From the NCBI GenBank assembly GCA_030019445.1, contig JASEEU010000005.1:62001-126000 (forward strand): 64,000 nt of DNA, read 5' to 3'. The notes below the pieces were generated by a model that was not told the DNA's origin, made no database searches, and saw only the letters and a list, made by a program, of their open reading frames with translations. The position numbers and the translations under genes are program-made. The DNA comes from Anaerosomatales bacterium (GTDB lineage Bacteria; Actinomycetota; Coriobacteriia; Anaerosomatales; Anaerosomataceae). The number at the start of each line of letters is the position of its first letter. Position 1 is the stretch's first letter. Of the stretch, positions 42,473 through 50,018 are shown piece after piece.

Positions 42473-43867
42473 CTAGCGGCGCTTGCGCGCCCACGAGGGT
42501 TCGATGCCCATCTCCTCACGGTACTTCGCCACGGTCCGGCGCGCGACCGCGATCCCTTCCTCGGCCAGCGCCTCCGCGAGCTTCTGGTCGGAGAGCGGCC
42601 TCTGGGCGTCTTCCGCCTCCAGCAGGTCCTTGATCTTCTGCTTGACCGTCGTCGCCGCGATATCCATCCCCTGCGCTGTGCGGTACCCGCCCGAGAAGAA
42701 GTGCTTGAGCTCGAACAGGCCGTAGGGCGTGGCCATGTACTTGCCCGTCACGCCACGGCTGACCGTGGACAGGTGGACGCCAAGCTCGACAGCGACGTCT
42801 TCCAGGCGCAACGGACGCAGGTCGCCCTTGCCGTCCTCGAAGAAGTCGCGCTGGACCTCCAGGATGATCTCCGCGATGCGTGAGACCGTGTCGCGACGCC
42901 GGTCGACGTTCTTCATGAACGCCTCGGCGTTGCGGATCTTGTCCTTGAGGTACCGCTTGGTCTCCTCGTCGACGCTCGCGCCGGTGCGCAGCATAGAGCG
43001 GTAGCGTGGGCTCACGCGCAGCACGGGGACCGCCTCGTTGTTGGAGAGCACCACCCACTCGTCGCCGAATCTGCGGACCGTGACGTCCGGAAGCACGTAC
43101 GCGGGCGCCTGTCCGGGCGAGAACGCGCCGGCGGGACGGGGGTTGAGCTCGCGCAGCACGTCGACGGTCGCGCGCACCTCCGCCTCGTCGACCTTCTCGG
43201 CGCGCGCGATCTTGCGGAAGTGGTTCGCGGCGACGTCATCGAGGTGCCGGTCGATGATGGCGGCGAGCAGGTCCGAATCCACGCCGAGGTAGCGCGCCTG
43301 GATGTGCAGCGCCTCGGCGACCGTGCGCGCCCCCACGCCCGGAGGGTCGAGCTGCTGCACGACGCGCAGCGCCGCCTCGGCGGTTTCGCCGGTCACCTCG
43401 GTGATGGCCGCGATCTCCGAGCAGTCACCCACGAAGAAGCCGTCGTCATCGAGCGAGCCGATCACCGCGCGCGCGGCCCGATCGACATCAGGCTCGAGGT
43501 CGAGCATGCCGAGTTGCTCGAGCAGGTAGTCGTCGAAGCTCTGGACGCCGCCGACGAACTCCTCGGAGTTGATCTCCTCGGCGTTCGGGTCACGCGGACC
43601 CGAGTAGTCGATATCGTCGAGCTCGTCGTATTGGTCGAGCCACTCGTCCCACGAGCGCTCTTCCTCGGCCTCATCGACGCGGTCCTCTTCGAGCTCCTCC
43701 GGACCCTCGTCGAACTCCTCGACTTCAAGCACGGGGTTCTCGAGAAGCTCCGCCTCCACCAGCTGCTGGAGCTCGGCGACGGGCATCGCGAGTATGTTGA
43801 GGCCTTGGTAGACCTGTGGTGACAGCGTGACCTTCTGCCGAAGCTCAGGCCGCTGGGTGAGTTCCAT
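42473..43867 (-). CDS. rpoN: RNA polymerase sigma-54 factor
   Basis: 464 residues in normal three-region form: Gln/Leu-rich region I (TLSPQVYQGLNILAMPVAELQQLV), acidic region II (~50-110), and region III with core-binding, the helix-turn-helix and the RpoN box near the end (ARRTVAKYREEMGI). ATG 43867 has GGAGG 5 nt upstream; GTG 43870 is too close to it. It directs transcription from -24/-12 promoters and needs activators such as the one encoded two genes downstream. Sigma-54 is unusual for an actinobacterium. Confidence 0.96.
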   Translation of the reverse strand: MELTQRPELRQKVTLSPQVYQGLNILAMPVAELQQLVEAELLENPVLEVEEFDEGPEELEEDRVDEAEEERSWDEWLDQYDELDDIDYSGPRDPNAEEINSEEFVGGVQSFDDYLLEQLGMLDLEPDVDRAARAVIGSLDDDGFFVGDCSEIAAITEVTGETAEAALRVVQQLDPPGVGARTVAEALHIQARYLGVDSDLLAAIIDRHLDDVAANHFRKIARAEKVDEAEVRATVDVLRELNPRPAGAFSPGQAPAYVLPDVTVRRFGDEWVVLSNNEAVPVLRVSPRYRSMLRTGASVDEETKRYLKDKIRNAEAFMKNVDRRRDTVSRIAEIILEVQRDFFEDGKGDLRPLRLEDVAVELGVHLSTVSRGVTGKYMATPYGLFELKHFFSGGYRTAQGMDIAATTVKQKIKDLLEAEDAQRPLSDQKLAEALAEEGIAVARRTVAKYREEMGIEPSWARKRR

Positions 43868-43967
43868 CACGACCTCCGAACGCGCCGGACGCGCCGTGAA
43901 GCAGCGCCTTTAAGCAAAGAACGTACCACAGTGTATATGCTCGTTGGTGGAGGACAGGTAACGACGC

Positions 43968-44975
43968 TCAGCCGAGGGGCGGGATGTCCGGCCGCGGACG
44001 AACGGGGCGCTGAGCGACGAGGATGGCGGCGACCACGAGCAGCCCGCCGACGAGCTGCAGCCCGGTCAGGGTCTCCCCGAGAAGCCACCACGCGGCGAGT
44101 CCCGCGATGAAGGGCTCGAGCGTGGCGGTCACGGAAGCCTTGGTGGCATCGATGTACGCGAGGGCCTTCAGGAACACGCCGAACGGCACGACGGTGCTCA
44201 CGAAGGCGATGAAGAGCACGGCTGCCGCGCCCCGCGGATCGCTCACGACCCGTATCACCGTCGCCGGTCCTCCCAGATAGGCGAACCAGAAGAGCATCGC
44301 GGCGCCCAGGCCGTAGGTGAGCAGCGTCCAGGCCGAGTAGCGGTTAGCCGCATACTTGCCCATGAGCGTGTAGACGGCGAAGAAGAGCGCGGAGGCGAGG
44401 CCCCAGAACAGCCCGCCCGGAGAGACTTCGAGCCCGCCTCCCCCGACAGCCCCGACCACCATCGCGCAACCGAGCACCGAGAGCCCGACCGCGACCGGGA
44501 GCGACCAGGTGAACCGTTCGCCGAGCGCCGCGACCGAGACCATGAGCACGAGGACCGGTGCGAGGTATTCGAGCAGGATCGCGGTGGCGACATCGGTCAG
44601 CGCGATCGCCTGGAAGTACGTGAAGTGGACGAGCGCCAGGCCGAACACGCCGAAGGCGCCGAGGAAGAGCAGGTCGCGCACGGGACGGGCCAGGCGCAAG
44701 GCGCCGCGCCGCGTGAGTCCCACATAGATGACGAGCATCAGGAAACCGACGGTCGCGCGCGACGCGGCCAGCTCGACGGGAGCGATGTCGAGGCCGAGCG
44801 GCGGGAAGGGCCACCCGGTCGTCTGCGGCCCGGGGGCGGTGAAGATCCACTTGGCGACCACGCCGCCGGTCGCCCAGCTGAGCGCGGCGAAGACAGCAAG
44901 GAAGTACCCGCGCAACCGGTGTGCGCCGCCGGCATCCGCGCCCCCGACGGTGATGGAGGCCGACCTCGACCTCAT
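43968..44975 (-). CDS. EamA/DMT-superfamily transporter
   Basis: 335 residues with ten membrane helices in two EamA repeats (first FAALSWATGGVVAKWIF; second GLFWGLASALFFAVYTLMGKYA). Likely exports a small metabolite; substrate unknown. The ATG overlaps the stop of the cation-efflux gene by 4 nt (ATGA), so the two are co-translated and both may fall under the palindrome at 45939. Confidence 0.9.
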   Translation of the reverse strand: MRSRSASITVGGADAGGAHRLRGYFLAVFAALSWATGGVVAKWIFTAPGPQTTGWPFPPLGLDIAPVELAASRATVGFLMLVIYVGLTRRGALRLARPVRDLLFLGAFGVFGLALVHFTYFQAIALTDVATAILLEYLAPVLVLMVSVAALGERFTWSLPVAVGLSVLGCAMVVGAVGGGGLEVSPGGLFWGLASALFFAVYTLMGKYAANRYSAWTLLTYGLGAAMLFWFAYLGGPATVIRVVSDPRGAAAVLFIAFVSTVVPFGVFLKALAYIDATKASVTATLEPFIAGLAAWWLLGETLTGLQLVGGLLVVAAILVAQRPVRPRPDIPPLG

Positions 44976-45871
44976 GGAGTCCCGTCCTCGCTCTGCCGGG
45001 CCGTCTTCTCCCGCTGGTAGGCGTCGAACGGTTCGACATGCGCGATGACGTCGGCGATCTGGTCGAACGCGTCGCACAGGTGGCGCTCGACCTGCTCGGC
45101 CACATCGTGCCCCTCGGCCACCGTCGCCCCGGGATCCACCTGGATGTGGAGGTCGACATAGACCTCCATGGCAAGCCCACGCGTACGCACGTCATGGCAG
45201 CCGAGGACGCCCGGCACCGTGAGGGCCGCGTCGCAGATGTCCTCCACGGGCATCCGTGCCTGGTCGGAGAGCGTCGCGTTCGCGGACTTGAAGACGCGGA
45301 CCGCGGCCGCAAGGATCGCGACCGCCACACCCAGACCGATGATGGGGTCGGCGAGCGGGTAGCCGAGCCGTACGGCGATCAGACCCGCGATGACGCCGAG
45401 GCTCACGAGCACATCGCTGGCCGTGTGGCTCGCGTCCGCCAGGAGGATCTCGCTGCCGAGGCGACGACCCACCCGGCGCTCGTACGTGGTGACGACGATG
45501 TTCACGATGAGGGTGCCGATCATCACGACGAACGAGAGCGCGTCGACACGCGGTCCCGGGCCCGGATCGAGCAGCTCCGAGACGGCCGATGAGCCCACAC
45601 GCCATGCAGCGATCAGCAGCATGATGGCGATGACCGCCGAGGCGAACGTCTCGTACTTCGCATGCCCGTAGGGATGGTCGGCGTCCGCGGGCCGTCCGGC
45701 GATGCCCATGCCAAGCAGCCCGATGACGTTGGACGTGCCGTCGAAGACGGAGTGGAAGCCGTCGGCGGTCATCGCCACGGAGCCCGTGACCAGGCCGTAG
45801 CCGAGTTTGGCCGCTGCAACGAGCAGGTTCAGCGCGAGGATCCCCCAGAGCGTGCGCTTGACCGCGTGCAT
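44972..45871 (-). CDS. Cation diffusion facilitator (CDF) exporter
   Basis: 299 residues, six membrane helices then a cytoplasmic ferredoxin-like domain (~205-290). Metal-site residues: ADGFHSVFDG in helix 2 and DASHTASD in helix 5, plus HPYGHAKYE after helix 3. The His-Asp/His-Asp arrangement of the transport site is that of Zn/Fe/Mn-type CDFs; the metal cannot be fixed. ATG 45871 has AGGAG upstream; the longer ORF would start on the operator. Divergent from the CsoR-type gene across a shared palindrome. Confidence 0.93.
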   Translation of the reverse strand: MHAVKRTLWGILALNLLVAAAKLGYGLVTGSVAMTADGFHSVFDGTSNVIGLLGMGIAGRPADADHPYGHAKYETFASAVIAIMLLIAAWRVGSSAVSELLDPGPGPRVDALSFVVMIGTLIVNIVVTTYERRVGRRLGSEILLADASHTASDVLVSLGVIAGLIAVRLGYPLADPIIGLGVAVAILAAAVRVFKSANATLSDQARMPVEDICDAALTVPGVLGCHDVRTRGLAMEVYVDLHIQVDPGATVAEGHDVAEQVERHLCDAFDQIADVIAHVEPFDAYQREKTARQSEDGTP

Positions 45872-45928
45872 GCGACCGGTCTCCTGCGGCGTTGTAGCCC
45901 GTGTGTAGCCCACCGCTGTCGGCGCCCC

Positions 45929-45958
45929 TTGCCGTCGCATACCCCCAGGGGGTATATT
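45929..45958 (+). promoter_or_regulatory. Autoregulated promoter with a perfect CsoR-type palindrome
   Basis: TTGCCG (45929-45934), 18 nt, TATATT (45953-45958) drives the csoR-type gene. ATACCCCCAGGGGGTAT (45939-45955), a perfect palindrome around one base, fills the spacer and overlaps the -10. The divergent CDF gene starts 68 nt away and may also be controlled. Confidence 0.78.
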
Positions 45959-46014
45959 CGTGCATGACGACGACTATTGTACGTCATCCGAACAGCGAGC
46001 AAGGAGCGCCAGCC

Positions 46015-46314
46015 GTGGCCGACACCACCGAGCAGCCGATAGCGAACGAAGAAGAGCGCCGACGCATCATCAACCGCCTGAAGCGCCTGGAGGGCCAGGT
46101 CCGCGGGCTGCAGACGATGATCGAGTCGGGCAAGGACTGCGAGGCGGTCCTGACGCAGATCATGGCGGCCAAATCGGCCCTCAACCAGGTCGGGCTCCAT
46201 ATCATCGGCTACTCGATGAAGACCTGTCTGGTCGACGAGGGCGACAAGTCCCGGGATGAGCTCATCGACGAGGCGATCGGCGTGTTCCTCAAGTACTCGA
46301 GCTGCGTGCAGTAG
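46015..46314 (+). CDS. CsoR/CstR-family repressor
   Basis: 99-residue all-helical regulator (DUF156). RLKRLEGQVRGLQTMIE is the signature. By alignment with copper CsoR (Cys36, His61, Cys65), Cys42 and Cys71 are kept but the His position is Ser67 (GYSMKTC). Loss of that ligand argues against Cu(I) sensing and for a Cys-Cys chemistry like persulfide-sensing CstR. An extra Cys97 is near the end. GTG 46015 has AAGGAG 8 nt upstream and lies ~50 nt after transcription start; an in-frame ATG at 45964 coincides with the start site and is rejected. Probably represses the four palindrome promoters in this window. Confidence 0.92.
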   Translation: MADTTEQPIANEEERRRIINRLKRLEGQVRGLQTMIESGKDCEAVLTQIMAAKSALNQVGLHIIGYSMKTCLVDEGDKSRDELIDEAIGVFLKYSSCVQ

Positions 46315-46315
46315 C

Positions 46316-46696
46316 TCACCCGACGGCATCGTCGACGAGGCGCTCGACGTCCCGCTCGAGTTCGGAGACGTACTCGTCGTCCTCCAGCCCCGCCATCACG
46401 TGGCTGAGCGCGGTCGGGCGGAGCGCCGAGACGAACACGGCATCCCCTTCCGCGTACACGTGCAGGCGGCACACGTACACCAGGTCCCGCTCGGCGGTGT
46501 GCCAGCCGCGCGCGTACCGCGCCGAGACGAGCTCGTAGATCTTGAGCGGCTGGATCTCGAAACCCTTAGAGGCGACCATCGACTGCATGTCGTGGATCCG
46601 GGCGACAGCGAAGCCGTGGGCGCCGATGCAGCGCTCCACGGCTTCGACAGTGGTCGTGAAGTCTCGCGTCGCTTTACGCTTGTAGGTGAAGTCCAT
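46316..46696 (-). CDS. DUF302 domain protein
   Basis: 126 residues matching DUF302: an N-terminal TTTVEAVERCIGAHGFAV block, ILEIQPLK-type middle seen here as FEIQPLKIYELVSARYA, and LRPTALSHVMAG. Function of the family is unclear; it is often next to thiol- or sulfur-related genes. Cytoplasmic, no signal peptide. Its end is one base from the stop of the convergent csoR-type gene. Confidence 0.88.
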   Translation of the reverse strand: MDFTYKRKATRDFTTTVEAVERCIGAHGFAVARIHDMQSMVASKGFEIQPLKIYELVSARYARGWHTAERDLVYVCRLHVYAEGDAVFVSALRPTALSHVMAGLEDDEYVSELERDVERLVDDAVG

Positions 46697-46744
46697 GCAG
46701 CCACCCCTGGCGGCGGCGTGGGTCTCACGGACCCGGCGTCACGC

Positions 46745-46942
46745 TCAACCGAATCCGCCCACGCTCGCACAGCCGCTCGAAGCCGACGATGACGTCTGCT
46801 TCACGAAGCCGCCACCGACGCCGGTGGTGACATCGTTCGAACCGCAGACCGGGCACACCTTATCTTCGGTTCGAATGAGCCGCTGCATGAATCGCTCGAA
46901 CCGGTGACCGCACTCCCGGCAGATCAGGTCATACGTCGGCAC
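46745..46942 (-). CDS. FmdB-type zinc ribbon protein
   Basis: 65 residues opening PTYDLICRECGHRFERF, with CREC (Cys8, Cys11) and CPVC (Cys30, Cys33) forming the zinc ribbon, then a Gly/Ser-rich tail with a lone Cys58. Start GTG 46942 lies 4 nt after the thioredoxin stop, so the two form an operon, possibly under the thioredoxin palindrome. Family function is poorly known. Confidence 0.88.
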   Translation of the reverse strand: MPTYDLICRECGHRFERFMQRLIRTEDKVCPVCGSNDVTTGVGGGFVKQTSSSASSGCASVGGFG

Positions 46943-46946
46943 AGCG

Positions 46947-47270
46947 TCACACCAACCCGAACTCCCTGCCCAGCGCGTCCGCGCCGCGGGCACCGACGAC
47001 ATGCGAGACCAGCGTACCACGCTCGAACAGCGCGATGGTGGGGATGCTCATGACGCCGTAGCGCATGGCGATCTCCTGGTTCTCGTCGACGTTCACCTTC
47101 ACGAACTTGGCGTTGTCCCCGACAGTCGTCGCGAGCTTCTCGAGCTCGGGTGCGACCATCCGACAGGGACCGCACCACGGAGCCCAGAAGTCGACGATCA
47201 CCGGGACGTCGGAGCCAAGCACCTCGCCGTCGAACTGGGCGGCCGATATGTCTTTGATGGAACCGCTCAC
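46947..47270 (-). CDS. trxA: Thioredoxin
   Basis: 107 residues with the active site WAPWCGPC (Cys33, Cys36), the cis-Pro in MSIPTIALF and the usual length. GTG 47270 is preceded by a GGAGGAGG run; an ATG 18 nt upstream overlaps that run and is less likely. Its promoter is nearly consensus and carries a CsoR-type palindrome between the boxes, so this thioredoxin is specifically regulated. It may supply electrons to CcdA or repair thiols when the repressor's signal appears. Confidence 0.96.
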   Translation of the reverse strand: MSGSIKDISAAQFDGEVLGSDVPVIVDFWAPWCGPCRMVAPELEKLATTVGDNAKFVKVNVDENQEIAMRYGVMSIPTIALFERGTLVSHVVGARGADALGREFGLV

Positions 47271-47313
47271 TCGGGTCCTCCTCCTCATGTAGGTCGATAC
47301 CGTGCCTGCGCCC

Positions 47314-47342
47314 ACTATACCCCTGGGGGTATTGCCTGTCAA
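47314..47342 (-). promoter_or_regulatory. Near-consensus thioredoxin promoter with CsoR-type operator
   Basis: On the minus strand TTGACA (47342-47337), 17 nt, TATAGT (47319-47314). ATACCCCTGGGGGTAT (47317-47332) sits in the spacer and overlaps the -10. The strongest promoter sequence I find in the window, so expression likely depends on a bound repressor leaving. Confidence 0.82.
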
Positions 47343-47420
47343 TCGCCGGCGCTGCCCGTGTGGCCGCTGTCGGCGTGAAGCGATATCGTAAGCAGGGCTA
47401 AGGCAGGGAGGTTGGCCCGG

Positions 47421-48656
47421 GTGTACGAATCCTGGTTCATGCTGCTCGGTGGCTCGATCGTGTTCGGCGCGGGCATCGTGGCGACGATGGTCGTGCCGCG
47501 ACGCTGGCAGCTCGTCTCGGCGATCGTCATGGCGAGCGGGATCGTGGGCGCGGTCGTGGCGCTCGGGGATCTCACGTCCGCGTACAACGCCCCCGCCCCC
47601 ACCGGTCTCGCCATCGCGTTCCTCATCGCCGGCATCGCCGGTGGCTACTGGGTGGCCGCTGAGGGGCTTTCACTTCTCGCTCGTCCGCGTCCTGCCCATA
47701 CGCTCGAGGCTGCCGATCCTCCTCACGCCGGCCACACCGAGGTGCTGCTCCTTGCGTGCGCCGAGCCCGAACGCTACTCGCCGCGCGCTGTCGCCGCGCG
47801 CCACCGTGACCTGATCGAGAGCGGGGCGCTCGACATCCCCACGAGCGCGGTGCCGTTCATGTACATGTCCGAGATGGCTCGCTACCGCGCTATCGGGGGC
47901 CGTCTCGGATCCCGGTCGGCCGCCCGCGCGATCGCGAGCGCGGTCGAGCACCGTCTCGCCACCGACCCGCGTGTCGAGCGCGTCTCGCTCGCCTGGTGCG
48001 ACCCTTTGACCGTGCAGACCGCCGCCGTCGCCGCCCACCACAGGGGCGCAAGCCGCCTCGTCCTCGTCACGCTCGGCGCCGACGTGTCGCGCGACGTGGA
48101 GCGTGTCCGTGACGCGATCGAGGCCCTCCACCCGAGCCGTGCGGGCATGCGGATCGTCTCGGCTCCGTCGATCTGGCACTCGGACACCCTGACGGCGCGC
48201 CTCGTCGAACGCACCAAAGCCGCGGCGCTTGATGCGCCGCTGTCCGAGGTGGGTGTCGTGCTCGTCGGTGCCGGTGAGCCACCGGCGTGGGCGGCAACGC
48301 ATCCAGCGTGGTCGGAGCGAGAGAACTACTTCGCACAGCGGGTGCGGATGCTGCTTGCCGAGGAGGGCCTCGACGAGCGCCGCGTGCGGACCGCGTGGCT
48401 CGAGTGGCAGCTTCCCGATGTGACGGAGGCCGTCCGGCATCTCGCGGCGATGGGGTGTGCGCGGATCGTCGTGGCGCCCGGTATGATCGCGCTCCCCACC
48501 CTCGGCACGTCGATCGACCTGGAGCACGCCGTCCGACTCGCGCGCGTCGGGGCGCAGGGAACGGTCATCACGCTGACGCCCTGGGGTGAGGACGAGGCGC
48601 TCGTGGACACCGCCGTCAGCGCGGTACAGCAAGCGCTGAACGATAGCGCGGTCTAG
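47421..48656 (+). CDS. Ferrochelatase-like domain with N-terminal membrane helices
   Basis: 411 residues. Three hydrophobic helices (~4-85) come first, then two chelatase-like halves. The first has YRAIGGRLGSRSAARA, like YxxIGGxSP of ferrochelatase; the second has AGEPPAWAATHPAW and the ending GCARIVVAPGMIALPTLGTSIDLEHA, like the C-terminal half of HemH. The catalytic His that ferrochelatases carry just before Gly-x-Pro is not evident (Gly-Ala-Gly-Glu-Pro-Pro). It may bind a tetrapyrrole or metal without chelating. GTG 47421 has GGGAGG ~9 nt upstream; TTG 47412 is too close. Divergent from thioredoxin. Confidence 0.62.
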   Translation: MYESWFMLLGGSIVFGAGIVATMVVPRRWQLVSAIVMASGIVGAVVALGDLTSAYNAPAPTGLAIAFLIAGIAGGYWVAAEGLSLLARPRPAHTLEAADPPHAGHTEVLLLACAEPERYSPRAVAARHRDLIESGALDIPTSAVPFMYMSEMARYRAIGGRLGSRSAARAIASAVEHRLATDPRVERVSLAWCDPLTVQTAAVAAHHRGASRLVLVTLGADVSRDVERVRDAIEALHPSRAGMRIVSAPSIWHSDTLTARLVERTKAAALDAPLSEVGVVLVGAGEPPAWAATHPAWSERENYFAQRVRMLLAEEGLDERRVRTAWLEWQLPDVTEAVRHLAAMGCARIVVAPGMIALPTLGTSIDLEHAVRLARVGAQGTVITLTPWGEDEALVDTAVSAVQQALNDSAV

Positions 48657-48693
48657 CGGAGCGAGATGACGCCGGTCCCGATCGGCCCGCCGA

Positions 48694-49407
48694 TCAGTCC
48701 TTGCAGCGCTCCCAGTTCCAGGCCTGAAGCCGCCGGATGCGCGGGATGCGGAAGGCGTAACGCAGCGCCACGTTGAGCCCGCCGGGAGCGGCCTCCGCAC
48801 GCGTCTCAAGCCGGTCGATGCTCGAGCGCAGGTCCGCGGCGGTCGTGCCGCGGAAGAGCGTGTAACCCCGCCCGATGCCCTGAAGCAGGTGCGCGTCGGA
48901 ACCGCCTGTAGCAGCGATGCCCTGCCCGCCGGCGAACATCTTGGCGGCCACCCGGTTCGCCCAACCCAGGTACGGGACCGAGTTGTAGATCTCGAGCGCA
49001 TGGAAGGCCATCTCGTTGACCGCCTGGGCGAATGCGGTCCGCCCGAACGGCCCGAAGATACCGCGATTAGAGAACGGGTGCGGGATGATGACCACGCCGT
49101 TCTGCTCGTGGATGCGCGAGATCGTCTCCAGCGCCGAGAGACCCGCCGGGATCTCCTCCTCGAGGAAGAGCCCGATGATGTGGCCCGACTTGGACGATAT
49201 CTCCTCGCCGACGACGACCTCGAAGTCGTAGAGGTCCTCAAGGGACTTCGCGAAGCGCGCGCCCTCGAGCGTGTTGTGGTCGGTGATGGCGATGACGGAA
49301 AGGTCGGTCTTGGTCGCGACGTACTCCATGATCTCGGGGATCCTGGCCGTGCCGTCGCTGTGCGTGGAGTGTATGTGCAGGTCGGCCTTGCTCCAGACCT
49401 CGTTCAC
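48694..49407 (-). CDS. PHP-domain metal-dependent phosphoesterase
   Basis: 237 residues. DLHIHSTHSDG (His11, His13), AITDHNTLEG, VIIPHPF and GGSDAH are the metal-binding motifs of the PHP fold. Related proteins hydrolyse 3',5'-nucleotide phosphates or histidinol phosphate; the substrate is not evident. GTG 49407 is the best start (AGGGGG upstream); a longer ORF has no ribosome site. Nothing is recognised in the ~140 nt upstream. Confidence 0.88.
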   Translation of the reverse strand: MNEVWSKADLHIHSTHSDGTARIPEIMEYVATKTDLSVIAITDHNTLEGARFAKSLEDLYDFEVVVGEEISSKSGHIIGLFLEEEIPAGLSALETISRIHEQNGVVIIPHPFSNRGIFGPFGRTAFAQAVNEMAFHALEIYNSVPYLGWANRVAAKMFAGGQGIAATGGSDAHLLQGIGRGYTLFRGTTAADLRSSIDRLETRAEAAPGGLNVALRYAFRIPRIRRLQAWNWERCKD

Positions 49408-49549
49408 GTAGGTGCCCCCTGGTCTCGCTGGATCGCTATCGGCTGAACGAGAGCAACTTCCGTACCGTCTTCGTCGCCGATGTCTCACTGTACTCTACTA
49501 TCGGCGCCGGGACATCCGGCCTCGATAGCGCGCTGACGAGCGGCATCCC

Positions 49550-49990
49550 TCAGGAGAGCTCCGCCTCGAGGATCGCCCGCTCGGTCAGGATCATCTCGGC
49601 ACGATCGAGCACGTGCTGCGTGCAGACGTCCTGCAGTCGCTGGGTGGTCACCCGCAGACGCTCGGTGAGCGCGCCCATCGCCCGCAGGGCGAGCTCGGGA
49701 TCCTGACGCAGCGCCTCGAGGAAGCTCTCGCGGTCGTAGAGGGAGAGCTCGGTCTCGCCGACCGCGATGGCGCTGGCCGAGCGCGGCCGGTGCTCGATGA
49801 TGGCCGACTCGCCGAACATCTCGCCCGGACCGAACTCGGCGACGACCGTCGCGACGATGTCACCGTCCTTGCGGATGCGCACCGCCCCCTCGTTGATGAC
49901 GTAGAGGTGCGTGCCCTCGTCACCCTCCCGGAAGACCACCTCGCCGTCCGCGTAGCGCCTGATGCTGCCGCCCTCGCCAGCGATGACCAT
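49550..49990 (-). CDS. Stand-alone cyclic-nucleotide-binding domain protein
   Basis: 146 residues: a complete cNMP-binding barrel (YADGEVVFREGDEGTHLYVI; GEMFGESAIIEHRPRSASA) and a short helical tail (~115-146), but no DNA-binding domain or other output. It may be an adaptor that binds another protein. GGAGG is 5 nt before ATG 49990. The Arg in HRPRSASA would be the phosphate contact. Confidence 0.88.
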   Translation of the reverse strand: MVIAGEGGSIRRYADGEVVFREGDEGTHLYVINEGAVRIRKDGDIVATVVAEFGPGEMFGESAIIEHRPRSASAIAVGETELSLYDRESFLEALRQDPELALRAMGALTERLRVTTQRLQDVCTQHVLDRAEMILTERAILEAELS

Positions 49991-50018
49991 CGCGACCTCC
50001 GTCTCCGTTCCGTCCGCC

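Noticed and set aside
45964-46314. Earlier ATG for the CsoR-type regulator
   Set aside because: It coincides with the predicted transcription start and has no ribosome site; GTG 46015 has AAGGAG.
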